From: Mycobacterium sp. ITM-2016-00318
GTDB taxonomy: Bacteria; Actinomycetota; Actinomycetes; Mycobacteriales; Mycobacteriaceae
Direction: 5' to 3'
Assembly: GCF_002968285.2 (NCBI RefSeq)
Contig: NZ_CP134400.1
Span: forward strand, 4,340,001 to 4,404,000
Length of the DNA stretch: 64,000 bases
Of this stretch, positions 52,467 to 60,430 are shown one piece after another; within the stretch, counting starts at the first letter, position 1; every line of letters begins with the position of its first letter. Made by a program: the position numbers and the translations under genes. The notes under the pieces were generated by a model. That model saw only the letters and a program-made list of their open reading frames with translations, was not told where the DNA came from and ran no database searches.

Positions 52467-53237
52467 TCAGGGACTGGCGAAGCCCGCCGCATCGAGAGCC
52501 TTCTGGCCCGCTTCCCCGGTCACCAGCTCGACGAACTTGCCGGCCAGGTCGGCGTGCTTCGACTGTGTGAGCGTCGCTATCGGGTAGGTGTTCACGGCAT
52601 CGGCGGACTCCGGGAAAGGCACCGCGGTCACCGTGTCGCCCGCACCCCGCGCGTCGGTGACGTAGACGAGTCCCGCGTCGGCCTCGCCGCTTCTGACCTT
52701 GCCGAGCACGTCGGTCACCTGGGACTCCTCGCTGACGGGGTCCAGTCGCACGCCGGTTGCCTTCTCGATGTGCTCGGTCGCTGAGCCGCACGGCACCTGC
52801 GGTGCACACACCACGACGGACAGGCCCGGTTGCGCGAGGTCTTCGAAGGACGCGATGTTCTTCGGATTGCCCGGTGTCGCAACGATTGTCAGTGTGTTGG
52901 ACGCGAAGTTCACCGGTTGCTCCGCAAGCAGGCCTGCGTCTGCTGCCTTGTCCATGTTCTTGGTGTCCGCGGAGGCGAACACGTCGGCGGGCGCACCCTG
53001 CGTCAACTGGGTCACCAGATCGGAGGACCCGGCGAAGGCGAACTGGATGTCGCTGCCCGGGTTGTCGGCCTTGAAACGTTCGCCGATCTCGGTGAACGAC
53101 TTCTTCAGCGAGGCGGCGGCGAACACGGTGAGCCGGTTACCGTCGCTGCCTGCGTCGCCTGAATAGCCGCATCCGGCGACCGCAAGGCCGATGACGGCGA
53201 GGAGAACGGCGGCGTCGCGAACTCTGATCAGCGACAC
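52467..53237 (-). CDS. modA: Molybdate ABC transporter substrate-binding lipoprotein
   Basis: A 256-residue ModA. The signal peptide (AVLLAVIGLAVAGCG) ends in a lipobox with Cys at about 23. The oxyanion-binding fold shows TVFAAASLKKSFTEIG, FAGSSDLVTQLTQGAPADVF and the GEADAGLVYVTDA segment, which are ModA signatures. It would deliver molybdate, or tungstate, to a ModBC transporter. No modB or modC follows: the next gene is an AraC regulator. It is therefore an orphan unless the partner genes are elsewhere. A molybdopterin enzyme lies 5 kb away. Confidence 0.92.
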   Translation of the reverse strand: MSLIRVRDAAVLLAVIGLAVAGCGYSGDAGSDGNRLTVFAAASLKKSFTEIGERFKADNPGSDIQFAFAGSSDLVTQLTQGAPADVFASADTKNMDKAADAGLLAEQPVNFASNTLTIVATPGNPKNIASFEDLAQPGLSVVVCAPQVPCGSATEHIEKATGVRLDPVSEESQVTDVLGKVRSGEADAGLVYVTDARGAGDTVTAVPFPESADAVNTYPIATLTQSKHADLAGKFVELVTGEAGQKALDAAGFASP

Positions 53238-53318
53238 GCGCGCATCATATCCGCAAGTTCGGCTGCGGCTCCCGCTTCTGTCCGCATGTGCGGATCTCTC
53301 CCAGACCGCGCTTGCGCC

Positions 53319-53930
53319 TTAATCGGTTTCGGGCAGCGACGCCCCTACCGCCAGCTCGGCGTACTGTCGCATGAGTCGCAATGCGGTGGCGCGGCTCAGT
53401 TCCGGGTCGCGCGCGACGATGCGGTAGCCGAAGTAGTCCTCCATCGACATCAGCGACATCGCTATGTCGTGCGCGGGATGCTGCAAGCGGAACGCCCCGC
53501 GGTCTGCGCCGGCGTTCAGAAGGTCGGTGTAGAGGTCGACCTGGTGGTGGTAGATGCCTTGTACATCGCGGCGCTGGTCGAGTTCGAAACCGGCGGAGAG
53601 CACGGCCCGCCAGATCGCGCGCCACTCCGCGTCCTCGGGGCCGGTCGGCAGACCGGCAGCCATCGTCATAGTCAGCTGCTCGCACGGGTCGTCGTACTCG
53701 GTTCGAAGCCTGAGCCGGTCGTCGTAGAAGCGGACGTCGGAGCGCAGCGCGAGCTCGGAGAGCAGCTGTGCCATGTTCTTGAAGTAGTAGCGCACAGCGT
53801 TCGTCGTCAGCCCGAGTTCGGCAGCGAGGTCGGAGAGCTTGAGCGTGGCCAGGTCGTGGCGCTCGATGAGCGCGATGGCGGCATCCATGATGTCGCCACG
53901 CCTCTCTACCTGCCGGTTCGGCCGCGCCAT
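53319..53930 (-). CDS. TetR-family transcriptional regulator
   Basis: A 203-residue regulator. The DNA-binding part is RRGDIMDAAIALIERHDLAT followed by an HTH in LSDLAAELGLTTNAVRYYFKN; the C-terminal domain is helical with a YFGYRIVARDPELSR segment. It is divergent from the P1 peptidase/permease operon, with a short inverted repeat in the 131-bp spacer, so it may control that operon. modA lies 81 bp downstream on the same strand. Confidence 0.9.
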   Translation of the reverse strand: MARPNRQVERRGDIMDAAIALIERHDLATLKLSDLAAELGLTTNAVRYYFKNMAQLLSELALRSDVRFYDDRLRLRTEYDDPCEQLTMTMAAGLPTGPEDAEWRAIWRAVLSAGFELDQRRDVQGIYHHQVDLYTDLLNAGADRGAFRLQHPAHDIAMSLMSMEDYFGYRIVARDPELSRATALRLMRQYAELAVGASLPETD

Positions 53931-54017
53931 GTCTCCGTCACTCCTGTCGCTGCCCGGTGCGGGTCCAACATATTCTGCACTTTCTCTTGCGTCGTGGCTC
54001 GCACCGGCGCATAGTTA

Positions 54018-54034
54018 TTTTCCCCTTAGGAAAA
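54018..54034. promoter_or_regulatory. Inverted repeat upstream of the P1 peptidase gene
   Basis: TTTTCC-CCTTA-GGAAAA in an AT-rich spot, 27 bp upstream of the peptidase start and 88 bp from the divergent TetR start. It is a candidate operator or part of the promoter; GAGGA before GTG 54062 is the ribosome-binding site. Confidence 0.35.
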
Positions 54035-54061
54035 AAACTCTTCATGGAACGAGGATAGAAG

Positions 54062-55174
54062 GTGCGTGCCAGAGACCTCGGCGTGGTCATCGGAAAACAC
54101 CCGACCGGACCGGCGAACGCCATCACCGACGTCGCGGGCGTGCGGGTCGGCCACACCACCCTCAACGCCGACGGGCCGCCCGCCGTGCACACCGGCGTCA
54201 CCGTCGTCATCCCTCACGACGACATCTGGACCGAGCCCGTCTTCGCGGGATCGCACCGGCTCAACGGCAGCGGTGAAATGACCGGGCTGGAGTGGATCCG
54301 GGAGTCCGGCGAGCTGACCGCCGCGATCGGACTCACCAATACGCACAGCGTCGGCGTCGTCCGTGACGAACTGGTGGCAGCGCAGGTCCGGGCCCGCGGC
54401 GAGGGCCTTTACTGGTCGCTGCCTGTAGTCGGTGAGACCTATGACGGTCCGCTCAACGACATCAACGGCTTTCATGTTCGGCCCGAGCACGTGCGATCGG
54501 CACTGGACAAGGCTTCCCCTGCCCCGCCTGCCGAAGGCAACGTCGGCGGGGGTACCGGCATGATCTGCCACGGCTTCAAGGGCGGCATCGGCACCGCTTC
54601 ACGCGTCACTGATACCGCGGCCGGGCAGTACACCGTCGGGGTCCTCGTTCAAGCCAATCACGGTCGGCGCGAACGCCTTCGGATCAACGGTGCACCCGTC
54701 GGCGAACTGATCGGACCGTCCCAGGTGCCGCTGCCGGACCTGCCCGCAGGGTACGAACCGGGGTCAGGCTCGATCATCGTCGTGGTCGCCACCGACGCCC
54801 CGCTGCTGCCCCATCAGTGCACCCGATTGGCGCAGCGCTCGGCGCTTGCGGTGAGCCGACTCGGTGGAACGGGTGAGCAGTACAGCGGCGACCTGATGCT
54901 CGCGTTCGCGACGGGCAACCGCGGTATCCCGCCCTACGCCTGGGACGAGGATGCCGGCACCGCGCGGCCCGAGATATCGCTGCGAATGGTGGCGCCGCAG
55001 TTGATGACCCGGCTGTTCGATCTCACGATCGACGCCACCGAGGAGGCCATCGTCAACGCCATGGTTTCGGCCACCACGATGACGGGCCGCAACGGCTTCA
55101 CCGCTCACGCCATCGATCACGACCTACTACGACAAGCAATGTCCGCCACCCGTCGATTCCAGGAGATCTCATGA
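54062..55174 (+). CDS. P1-family N-terminal-nucleophile aminopeptidase (DmpA-like)
   Basis: A 370-residue self-processing hydrolase. DmpA family motifs include ITDVAGVRVGHTT, GVTVVIPH, IGLTNTHSVGVVRD, GNVGGGTGMICHGFKGG and the cleavage site SGSIIVVVATDAPL, where the Ser after Gly becomes the N-terminal nucleophile. Members cleave N-terminal residues or D-amino-acid and beta-peptide amides. GTG 54062 has GAGGA upstream. The stop overlaps the permease start by 4 nt, so released amino acids or peptides and their uptake may be linked. Confidence 0.93.
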   Translation: MRARDLGVVIGKHPTGPANAITDVAGVRVGHTTLNADGPPAVHTGVTVVIPHDDIWTEPVFAGSHRLNGSGEMTGLEWIRESGELTAAIGLTNTHSVGVVRDELVAAQVRARGEGLYWSLPVVGETYDGPLNDINGFHVRPEHVRSALDKASPAPPAEGNVGGGTGMICHGFKGGIGTASRVTDTAAGQYTVGVLVQANHGRRERLRINGAPVGELIGPSQVPLPDLPAGYEPGSGSIIVVVATDAPLLPHQCTRLAQRSALAVSRLGGTGEQYSGDLMLAFATGNRGIPPYAWDEDAGTARPEISLRMVAPQLMTRLFDLTIDATEEAIVNAMVSATTMTGRNGFTAHAIDHDLLRQAMSATRRFQEIS

Positions 55175-56604
55175 CCACACCGACCCAGACTGAAGGGCGC
55201 CGCCTGACCGGGCACCTCGGCCCCGTCGGCATCGTCTTCATGGTCGTCGCGGCCGCCGCGCCGCTCACCGTGATCGGCGGCAACATGCCGCTGGCCATGG
55301 GGCTCGGCAACGGTGCGGGCGCACCGGTGGGATTCGTCATCGCCGCCCTGGTGCTGCTGGTGTTCAGCATCGGCTTCGTGACGATGACGCCGTACGTGCC
55401 CGAGGCGGGCGCGTTCTTCTCGTATGTGACCGTCGGTCTTGGCGAGCGAATGGGCAAGGGCATCGCGGTCGTCGCGTTGATCGCCTACACCGCAATACAA
55501 ATCGGCATCTACGGATACATCGGTTGGGCGATCTCCGACACCGTGAACCACTACGGCGGCCCGACGATCCCGTGGCCGGTTTACGCGTTCGCCGTGCTGG
55601 CGATCGTCGCGGTGCTCGGGTACCGGCACATCGAACTGAGCGCCAAGGTGCTCGGGGTGGCTTTGGCTCTCGAGATCGGCATCGTCGTCATTCTGGACAT
55701 CGTCATGGTCGCCAACCCGGGCCCGGCAGGCGTCACCGTCGCATCCTTCGACCCCGGCGTGTTCACGCAGGGCACGATCGGCATCGCGATCCTATTCGCT
55801 TTGACCGGGTTCATCGGCTTCGAGGCCACCGCGGTCTTCCGCGACGAGGCCCGCGACCCGGAGCACACCATCCCCCGCGCCACCTACGCCGCGGTGATCA
55901 TCATCGGCGCGTTCTACGCAATCACCGTGTGGGCGTTCGTCGTTGCGATCGGTCCGGATCAGGTGACCGGCGTAGCGCAGAAGACGCTCGACGGAGAGGG
56001 CAACATGCTGCTGGACACCGCCGGCGACATGCTGGGCACGGCCGGTCGCGACATCATGAACATCCTGCTGCTGACAAGCCTGTTCGCCTGCGTACTGTCC
56101 TTCCACAACGTGATCGCTCGCTACCAGTTCGTGCTGGCAGGGAAGGGCCTGCTTCCCGCTCGGCTGGCGAAGGTGCACGACGACCATGAGTCGCCGTCGT
56201 TCTCGTCGTTGGTGCAGACCGTCACGGCCGCGGTCATCGTCGCCATATTGGCGATCCTCGGTATCGATCCGCTGGTCGGTGTCTTCGGCTCGATGGCAGG
56301 TGTCGCCACGGTGGGCATGGTCATGCTGATGCTCACCACGTCGATTGCGGTGCTGGCTTTCTTCGTGCGCAATCGGGAACGTGCGTCTGGCCTGTTGTGG
56401 ACGACCCGGATCGCACCTGCGCTGGCCGTGCTGGGGCTGCTCGGCAGCCTGTGGCTGGTGTTGTCGAACTTCACCTTGGTGACCGGCGGCAGCGCGACGC
56501 TGAGCACCGTCTTGGCCGCGATTCCGTTCGTGGGGCTGATCGTCGGGTTCCTGGCCTGGCGTCCGTCGCAGTCGCTGTCGGCGGCGGTTTCAACGGACGC
56601 TTGA
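55171..56604 (+). CDS. APC-superfamily amino acid permease
   Basis: A 477-residue transporter with about twelve membrane segments. GPVGIVFMVVAAAAPLTVIGG in the first helix and FIGFEATAVFRDEARDPEHTIPRA after the sixth are APC signatures. It would import an amino acid or amine by cation symport or exchange. ATG 55171 overlaps the peptidase stop. Its last 108 bases before the terminal codons are duplicated at 57627, beyond the adjacent hydrolase gene. Confidence 0.93.
   Translation: MTTPTQTEGRRLTGHLGPVGIVFMVVAAAAPLTVIGGNMPLAMGLGNGAGAPVGFVIAALVLLVFSIGFVTMTPYVPEAGAFFSYVTVGLGERMGKGIAVVALIAYTAIQIGIYGYIGWAISDTVNHYGGPTIPWPVYAFAVLAIVAVLGYRHIELSAKVLGVALALEIGIVVILDIVMVANPGPAGVTVASFDPGVFTQGTIGIAILFALTGFIGFEATAVFRDEARDPEHTIPRATYAAVIIIGAFYAITVWAFVVAIGPDQVTGVAQKTLDGEGNMLLDTAGDMLGTAGRDIMNILLLTSLFACVLSFHNVIARYQFVLAGKGLLPARLAKVHDDHESPSFSSLVQTVTAAVIVAILAILGIDPLVGVFGSMAGVATVGMVMLMLTTSIAVLAFFVRNRERASGLLWTTRIAPALAVLGLLGSLWLVLSNFTLVTGGSATLSTVLAAIPFVGLIVGFLAWRPSQSLSAAVSTDA
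56473..56580 (+). repeat. 108-bp direct repeat, copy 1 (3' end of the permease gene)
   Basis: This segment encodes the C-terminal TLVTGGSATLSTVLAAIPFV region of the permease. It matches 57627-57734 at 106 of 108 positions, with two substitutions near the middle. The two copies lie in the same orientation 1,154 bp apart and flank the alpha/beta hydrolase gene. Confidence 0.9.
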
Positions 56605-56621
56605 GGTGTTCACCCCTGGTG

Positions 56622-57563
56622 TCAGTCGCTCTCGGCGATGAACTCGAGGCCGGCGCGAATGGCGGGCCGGTGGCGGAGAATTCGGTAATGCGCCAACCGG
56701 CCGAGCCCTCGGGTGGTCAGCAGGTGTGCGCCTGCCCATGATGTGGCCAGACGTTCGGTGGCCGCATAAGGGCTGTCCGGATCGTCGGGGTCGTGGATGA
56801 GGAGCAACGGCGGATAGTCGGCTCGTCGACCGATCCGCGTCATGTTGGTCTCTTCCAGCGGCATTGAGATGCGGACTTCCAAGCGGCGGTGCAGGCCGGC
56901 GCGGATCCGGTGGCCGAACCCGTGGCGCGCGGCGAACAGGTCGAGATAGAGAGGGAAATCGCCCATGGGCGCCAGGAGGACCAAGCGTCCTACGCTCGCG
57001 CCCCTCGCTGCGGCTAATGCAGTTGAATTCGCTCCAAGCGAGTGCGCTACGACCGCGTGGGCGGGCCCGTGGGTCTCGATCACGGCCGCGATCGCGTCCG
57101 CGCACTCGGTTGCAGTTGTACGGCCGGGCGCGAGCTTGCCCGGATCGGATTCGTTGTGGCTGGGCAAGTCGAAGGCAATGACGCGATACCCGGCCTCCAC
57201 CAGCGGTTTGATGAACATTCCCAAATGCGGACGCCGGCCGCCCCAGCCGTGAACCAGATAAATCGGCGCGCCCTCGCCCCATTCCTCACCTGCGATCCGG
57301 TGCCCGTCCCAGAACGCCTCTATCGGCTTTCCTGTGGGGACACCAGGCGGCATGCGCAGACTCGACTCGACTACGGGTGGAGTGCACCACAACTCGACTG
57401 CCCACCGCGACCCCCAGGCGGGCGCGAATCTCTCGAGTAGGCCGAATATCCGGCGCACTCGGGCCTCCACTGGGGGGAGGATGCCGGAGCCGACGACGTC
57501 GAGTGGAGCAATCTCGCCAGTGGTTGTGTGCGCCGCCGCCGGTCCAGATGCCTCTTCAGTCAT
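56622..57563 (-). CDS. Alpha/beta hydrolase
   Basis: A 313-residue soluble hydrolase. YLVHGWGGRRPHLGMFIKPL holds the oxyanion region, the nucleophile elbow is VVAHSLGANS, and the acid and His lie in LLLIHDPDDPDSPY and GLGRLAHYRILRH. The N-terminal ~90 residues before the core are a lid-like extension (EARVRRIFGLLERFAP). It is antisense to the permease gene and lies wholly between two copies of the permease 3' end, so it probably arrived with an insertion-duplication event. Substrate unknown. Confidence 0.88.
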   Translation of the reverse strand: MTEEASGPAAAHTTTGEIAPLDVVGSGILPPVEARVRRIFGLLERFAPAWGSRWAVELWCTPPVVESSLRMPPGVPTGKPIEAFWDGHRIAGEEWGEGAPIYLVHGWGGRRPHLGMFIKPLVEAGYRVIAFDLPSHNESDPGKLAPGRTTATECADAIAAVIETHGPAHAVVAHSLGANSTALAAARGASVGRLVLLAPMGDFPLYLDLFAARHGFGHRIRAGLHRRLEVRISMPLEETNMTRIGRRADYPPLLLIHDPDDPDSPYAATERLATSWAGAHLLTTRGLGRLAHYRILRHRPAIRAGLEFIAESD

Positions 57564-57626
57564 GAGCCTCGGTTGCGTGCGAAGTGGGCTGGCACGCGTC
57601 GACTATATAGCTGGGTTGCGCCGACA

Positions 57627-57734
57627 ACCTTGGTGACCGGCGGCAGCGCGACGCTGAGCACCGTCCTTGCCGCGATTCCGTTCGTGGGGCTGATCGTCGG
57701 GTTCCTGGCCTGGCGTCCGTCGCAGTCGCTGTCG
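57627..57734 (+). repeat. 108-bp direct repeat, copy 2 (orphan permease 3' end)
   Basis: A second copy of the permease C-terminal coding segment, followed by TCCGTCTGA instead of the normal gene end. The frame is open but has no start or upstream domains. It marks the far side of the inserted hydrolase segment, just before the arsenic locus. Confidence 0.9.
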
Positions 57735-57753
57735 TCCGTCTGACGTATTCGTC

Positions 57754-58113
57754 TCAGGTGCAGCAGCGGGGGTCAAGGACAATGCACAGCGCACCGAGGG
57801 CGTCGCGGTGCGGGCGGTGGAAAACGTTCATCCCGCGACGGTCTGACTCGACGAGTCCGGCGCGGCGGAGCTGGCCGAGGTGGTGGCTCACGGTGGATTC
57901 GGTAAGGCCGAGAACCTTCGCCAGGTCGCCGCTGTTTTGTTCGCCCTCTTGAGAGCTGAAGAGGTAGGACATGATCTTCACGCGTGCCGGGTCGGCGAGT
58001 GCTTTGAGCCGAAGAGCCACATGCAGGGCGTCCTCGTCACTCATCGGTCCCGCCGCTACGGGTGCACAGCAGACCGGCTCAGAGATGTCGATGGTCGGCA
58101 GCGTCTTGGGCAT
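57754..58113 (-). CDS. arsR: ArsR/SmtB-family metalloregulator
   Basis: A 119-residue repressor. The winged HTH includes LKALADPARVKIMSYL and SGDLAKVLGLTESTVSHHLGQL. Paired cysteines lie at both ends (Cys15-Cys16 and Cys117-Cys118, plus Cys110), a plausible soft-metal site for As(III), Sb(III) or Cd(II) that differs from the classical ELCVCDL type. It is divergent from arsI. The 100-bp spacer holds two inverted copies of an AT-rich box (GACATATATC[AG]AA) that are its likely operators. Confidence 0.92.
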   Translation of the reverse strand: MPKTLPTIDISEPVCCAPVAAGPMSDEDALHVALRLKALADPARVKIMSYLFSSQEGEQNSGDLAKVLGLTESTVSHHLGQLRRAGLVESDRRGMNVFHRPHRDALGALCIVLDPRCCT

Positions 58114-58134
58114 GAAGCCATTCTGCCAGGGTCC

Positions 58135-58195
58135 TTGACATATATCAAAAAGGTGTGCATCATCGCTGTCAGCGCGCTAGTTCGATATATGTCTC
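58135..58195. promoter_or_regulatory. Paired ArsR operators between arsR and arsI
   Basis: TTGACATATATCAA at 58135-58148 and TTCGATATATGTCTC at 58181-58195 are inverted relative to each other and share GACATATATC[AG]AA. The spacing of about 46 bp between box starts would let one dimer cover each divergent promoter. AT-rich boxes of this kind are typical ArsR/SmtB sites. Confidence 0.7.
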
Positions 58196-58213
58196 ACAGG
58201 TAGGAGGATCATC

Positions 58214-58690
58214 ATGTCCCGCGTTCAACTGGCTCTCAATGTCGACGACCTCGACGAGGCCATCACGTTCTACTCCACGCTGTTCAACACCCAGCCCGCC
58301 AAGGTCAAGGAGGGGTACGCGAACTTCGCCGTCGCCGAGCCGCCGTTGAAGTTGGTGTTACTGCAGAATCCGGGTAAGGGCGGCACGATCAACCACCTCG
58401 GGGTGGAAGTCGAGTCCAGCGAGCAGGTGCACGCCGAGCTCGCTCGCCTCTCGGGCGAAGGATTGTTCACCGACGAGGAAATCGGCACCACCTGTTGCTT
58501 CGCCACGCAAGACAAGGTGTGGGTCACCGGTCCCGCCGGGGAGAAGTGGGAGGTCTATACGAAACTCGCTGACTCCGACACCTTCGGCTCCAGCCCGCAG
58601 CATCCCAGCGACGATGCGGAAGCCGGTGTCTGCTGCGGTGGCACTGCCGCCGAAAACGACAAGGCGGCTGCGGCAAGCTCCTGTTGCTGA
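58214..58690 (+). CDS. arsI: ArsI/CadI vicinal-oxygen-chelate protein (C-As lyase-like)
   Basis: A 158-residue VOC-fold dioxygenase-like protein. Metal ligands fit Gln5 (RVQLALNV), His61 (NHLGVEV) and Glu113 (KWEVYTK). The thiol pair Cys94-Cys95 in GTTCCFATQDKVWV matches the As(III)-binding pair of ArsI, which cleaves the C-As bond of trivalent methyl- and aryl-arsenicals. M. tuberculosis CadI (Rv2641) is the same family. The C-terminal tail adds Cys140-Cys141 and Cys157-Cys158, which may bind extra metal. TAGGAGGATCATC provides a strong ribosome-binding site before ATG 58214. Confidence 0.92.
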   Translation: MSRVQLALNVDDLDEAITFYSTLFNTQPAKVKEGYANFAVAEPPLKLVLLQNPGKGGTINHLGVEVESSEQVHAELARLSGEGLFTDEEIGTTCCFATQDKVWVTGPAGEKWEVYTKLADSDTFGSSPQHPSDDAEAGVCCGGTAAENDKAAAASSCC

Positions 58691-58811
58691 GCGAACGCAT
58701 CATCAGATCGGCGGGCACCTACCACTGGCGGGTGCCCGCCGATTCTCATCTCCGCAACAGTTCATCCGGTGTTTCATTGTGTCTTGATTCGATGACTGTC
58801 AATATCGATGG

Positions 58812-59180
58812 GTGTCTAAGTCGCGGCTCCCGTTGATCGACATCGCGGGGTGTGAGGTTGCACCGCTGGTGCGTGAACCGTTGACCACGGAAGCCGCCGT
58901 CGAATTGGCTGGGATGCTCAAGGCATTGTCCGATCCCGTGCGACTGCGGCTTCTCAGCGTGATCGCCAGCCACAGCGGCGCGGAGGCGTGCGTCTGCGAC
59001 ATCTCGACGGGCATCGACCTCACCCAGCCGACCATCTCCCACCACCTCAAAGTGCTACGCAATGCTGGACTGCTGCACAGCCAGCGGCGTGGGTCGTGGG
59101 TGTACTACCGCGTGATCCCCGAAGCATTGCAGAAGCTGTCCGTCGTGTTGGGTGCAGACGCGTTGATCGGAGGCCGGTAG
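58812..59180 (+). CDS. arsR: ArsR-family As(III)-type repressor
   Basis: A 122-residue winged-helix repressor. The core is LSDPVRLRLLSVIASHSG, then ACVCDI with Cys60 and Cys62, the classical ELCVCDL-type thiol site, and an HTH in LTQPTISHHLKVLRNAGLL. Cys14 may add a third ligand. GTG 58812 begins the gene; the stop overlaps the channel gene (TAGTG). It leads the arsR-channel-arsC operon and is different from the CC-type regulator at 57754, so the locus has two sensors of distinct chemistry. Confidence 0.92.
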   Translation: MSKSRLPLIDIAGCEVAPLVREPLTTEAAVELAGMLKALSDPVRLRLLSVIASHSGAEACVCDISTGIDLTQPTISHHLKVLRNAGLLHSQRRGSWVYYRVIPEALQKLSVVLGADALIGGR

Positions 59181-59920
59181 TGGCGGGCACCGATCTTCCG
59201 CGCCGACTGCTCGCAGAGTTCGTCGGTTCTGCCCTGCTCGTCACCGTCGTCGTCGGTTCCGGTATCGCCGCCGCGCAGTTGTCGGCCAACGATGTCGGAT
59301 TGCAGCTTCTGGAGAACTCCACGGCCACGGTGTTCGGCATCGCGGTTCTCATCTTGATGTTCGGCCCTGTTTCAGGTGCACACTTCAATCCCGTTGTCAC
59401 AGGAGCTGACTGGCTTCTCGGTCGCCGTTCGGGTAGCGGCATCGTCGGCAGTGACGCGGTCGCGTATGCCACGGTGCAGGTCATCGGCGCGGTGGCCGGG
59501 GCATGGCTGGCCAACGTCATGTTCGACCGCCGCGTTTTCGAACTGGCCACCAAAGAGCGCATCACCATTGGGCATCTCGTCGGCGAGGTCGTCGCGACCG
59601 CAGGGTTGGTCACGTTGATTTTCACTCTGGCGCGAACTGGTCGCGCCGGTCTATCCGCGGCGGCGGTCGGCGCGTATATCGGAGCCGCCTACTGGTTCAC
59701 CAGTTCAACCTCGTTCGCCAACCCGGCGGTCACGGTTGGGCGAATGTTTTCTGACAGCTTCGCCGGCATCGCACCAAGCTCTGCGCCAGGGTTCATCGGT
59801 GCGCAGATCGTCGGCGCACTGGTCGGTTTGGCGTTGGTTGTGACCCTTCATCCCGACGCCGCCAAGACGGCTGACGACGTTGTCGTACCGCATCGTCCGA
59901 CCGGATGGAGAGCAAAGTGA
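59180..59920 (+). CDS. aqpS: MIP-family aquaglyceroporin, AqpS-like arsenite channel
   Basis: A 246-residue channel with six membrane segments. The two pore motifs are HFNPVVT (Asn70-Pro71-Val72 instead of NPA) and FANPAVT (Asn181-Pro182-Ala183). In Sinorhizobium meliloti AqpS, encoded between arsR and arsC, lets arsenite made by ArsC flow out of the cell. The same gene order here and the absence of ArsB or Acr3 support that role. GTG 59180 overlaps the arsR stop, and the gene's own stop overlaps arsC. Water or glycerol transport remains possible. Confidence 0.9.
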   Translation: MAGTDLPRRLLAEFVGSALLVTVVVGSGIAAAQLSANDVGLQLLENSTATVFGIAVLILMFGPVSGAHFNPVVTGADWLLGRRSGSGIVGSDAVAYATVQVIGAVAGAWLANVMFDRRVFELATKERITIGHLVGEVVATAGLVTLIFTLARTGRAGLSAAAVGAYIGAAYWFTSSTSFANPAVTVGRMFSDSFAGIAPSSAPGFIGAQIVGALVGLALVVTLHPDAAKTADDVVVPHRPTGWRAK

Positions 59921-60333
59921 CCGATGGCAAGCCCACAGTGCTGTTCTTGTGCACCCACAACGCGGGGCGCTCCCAAATGGCCCTCGGATTCTTCGGTCAC
60001 CTCGCGGGCGATAACGGTGTCGCGTGGTCGGGCGGATCAGAACCCGGCAACGAGATCAATCCGTCCGCTGTCCAGGCGATGTCTGAGGTGGGTATCGACA
60101 TCACCGGCGAGTTTCCCAAGCCGTGGACCGACGAGATCGTCCAAGCCGCCGATGTCGTGGTGACCATGGGGTGCGGTGACGCCTGCCCGATCTTTCCCGG
60201 TAAGCGGTACGAGAATTGGGAGTTGCCCGACCCCGCCGGTCAGGATGTCGATGCGGTCCGGCCAATCCGCGACGACATCGAAGAACGCGTCCGCAACCTA
60301 CTCTCCGACTTGGGAATCACGCCAGGTCGCTAG
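59917..60333 (+). CDS. arsC: Arsenate reductase, LMW-phosphatase type
   Basis: A 138-residue reductase. The P-loop is CTHNAGRS with nucleophile Cys12 and Arg18; Cys86 and Cys90 in MGCGDACP complete the relay of three cysteines found in thioredoxin-coupled ArsC, although mycothiol-dependent ArsC of Corynebacterium is another close relative. LPDP supplies the general acid Asp. It reduces arsenate to arsenite, which the upstream channel could release. GTG 59917 overlaps the channel stop (GTGA); ATG 59905 is possible. This differs in fold from the ArsC fragment at the start of the window. Confidence 0.94.
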   Translation: MTDGKPTVLFLCTHNAGRSQMALGFFGHLAGDNGVAWSGGSEPGNEINPSAVQAMSEVGIDITGEFPKPWTDEIVQAADVVVTMGCGDACPIFPGKRYENWELPDPAGQDVDAVRPIRDDIEERVRNLLSDLGITPGR

Positions 60334-60430
60334 CAGGAGTCACGTCGCAAAGCGCCTCGACGACATACTTGCTCGTCCGTCCGGTCGGTGACGACTGCAA
60401 TTTTCTAGCGGAGTTCGAGCATGTGTCGGC

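Noticed and set aside
56622..57563. Insertion sequence between the 108-bp repeats
   Set aside because: The enclosed gene is an alpha/beta hydrolase; there is no transposase, terminal inverted repeat or short target duplication. The repeats are copies of permease coding sequence.
57528..57743. A separate small gene containing the second permease tail
   Set aside because: Only the last ~38 codons are protein-like, and they are an exact copy of the permease C-terminus; the start region is antisense to the hydrolase N-terminus.
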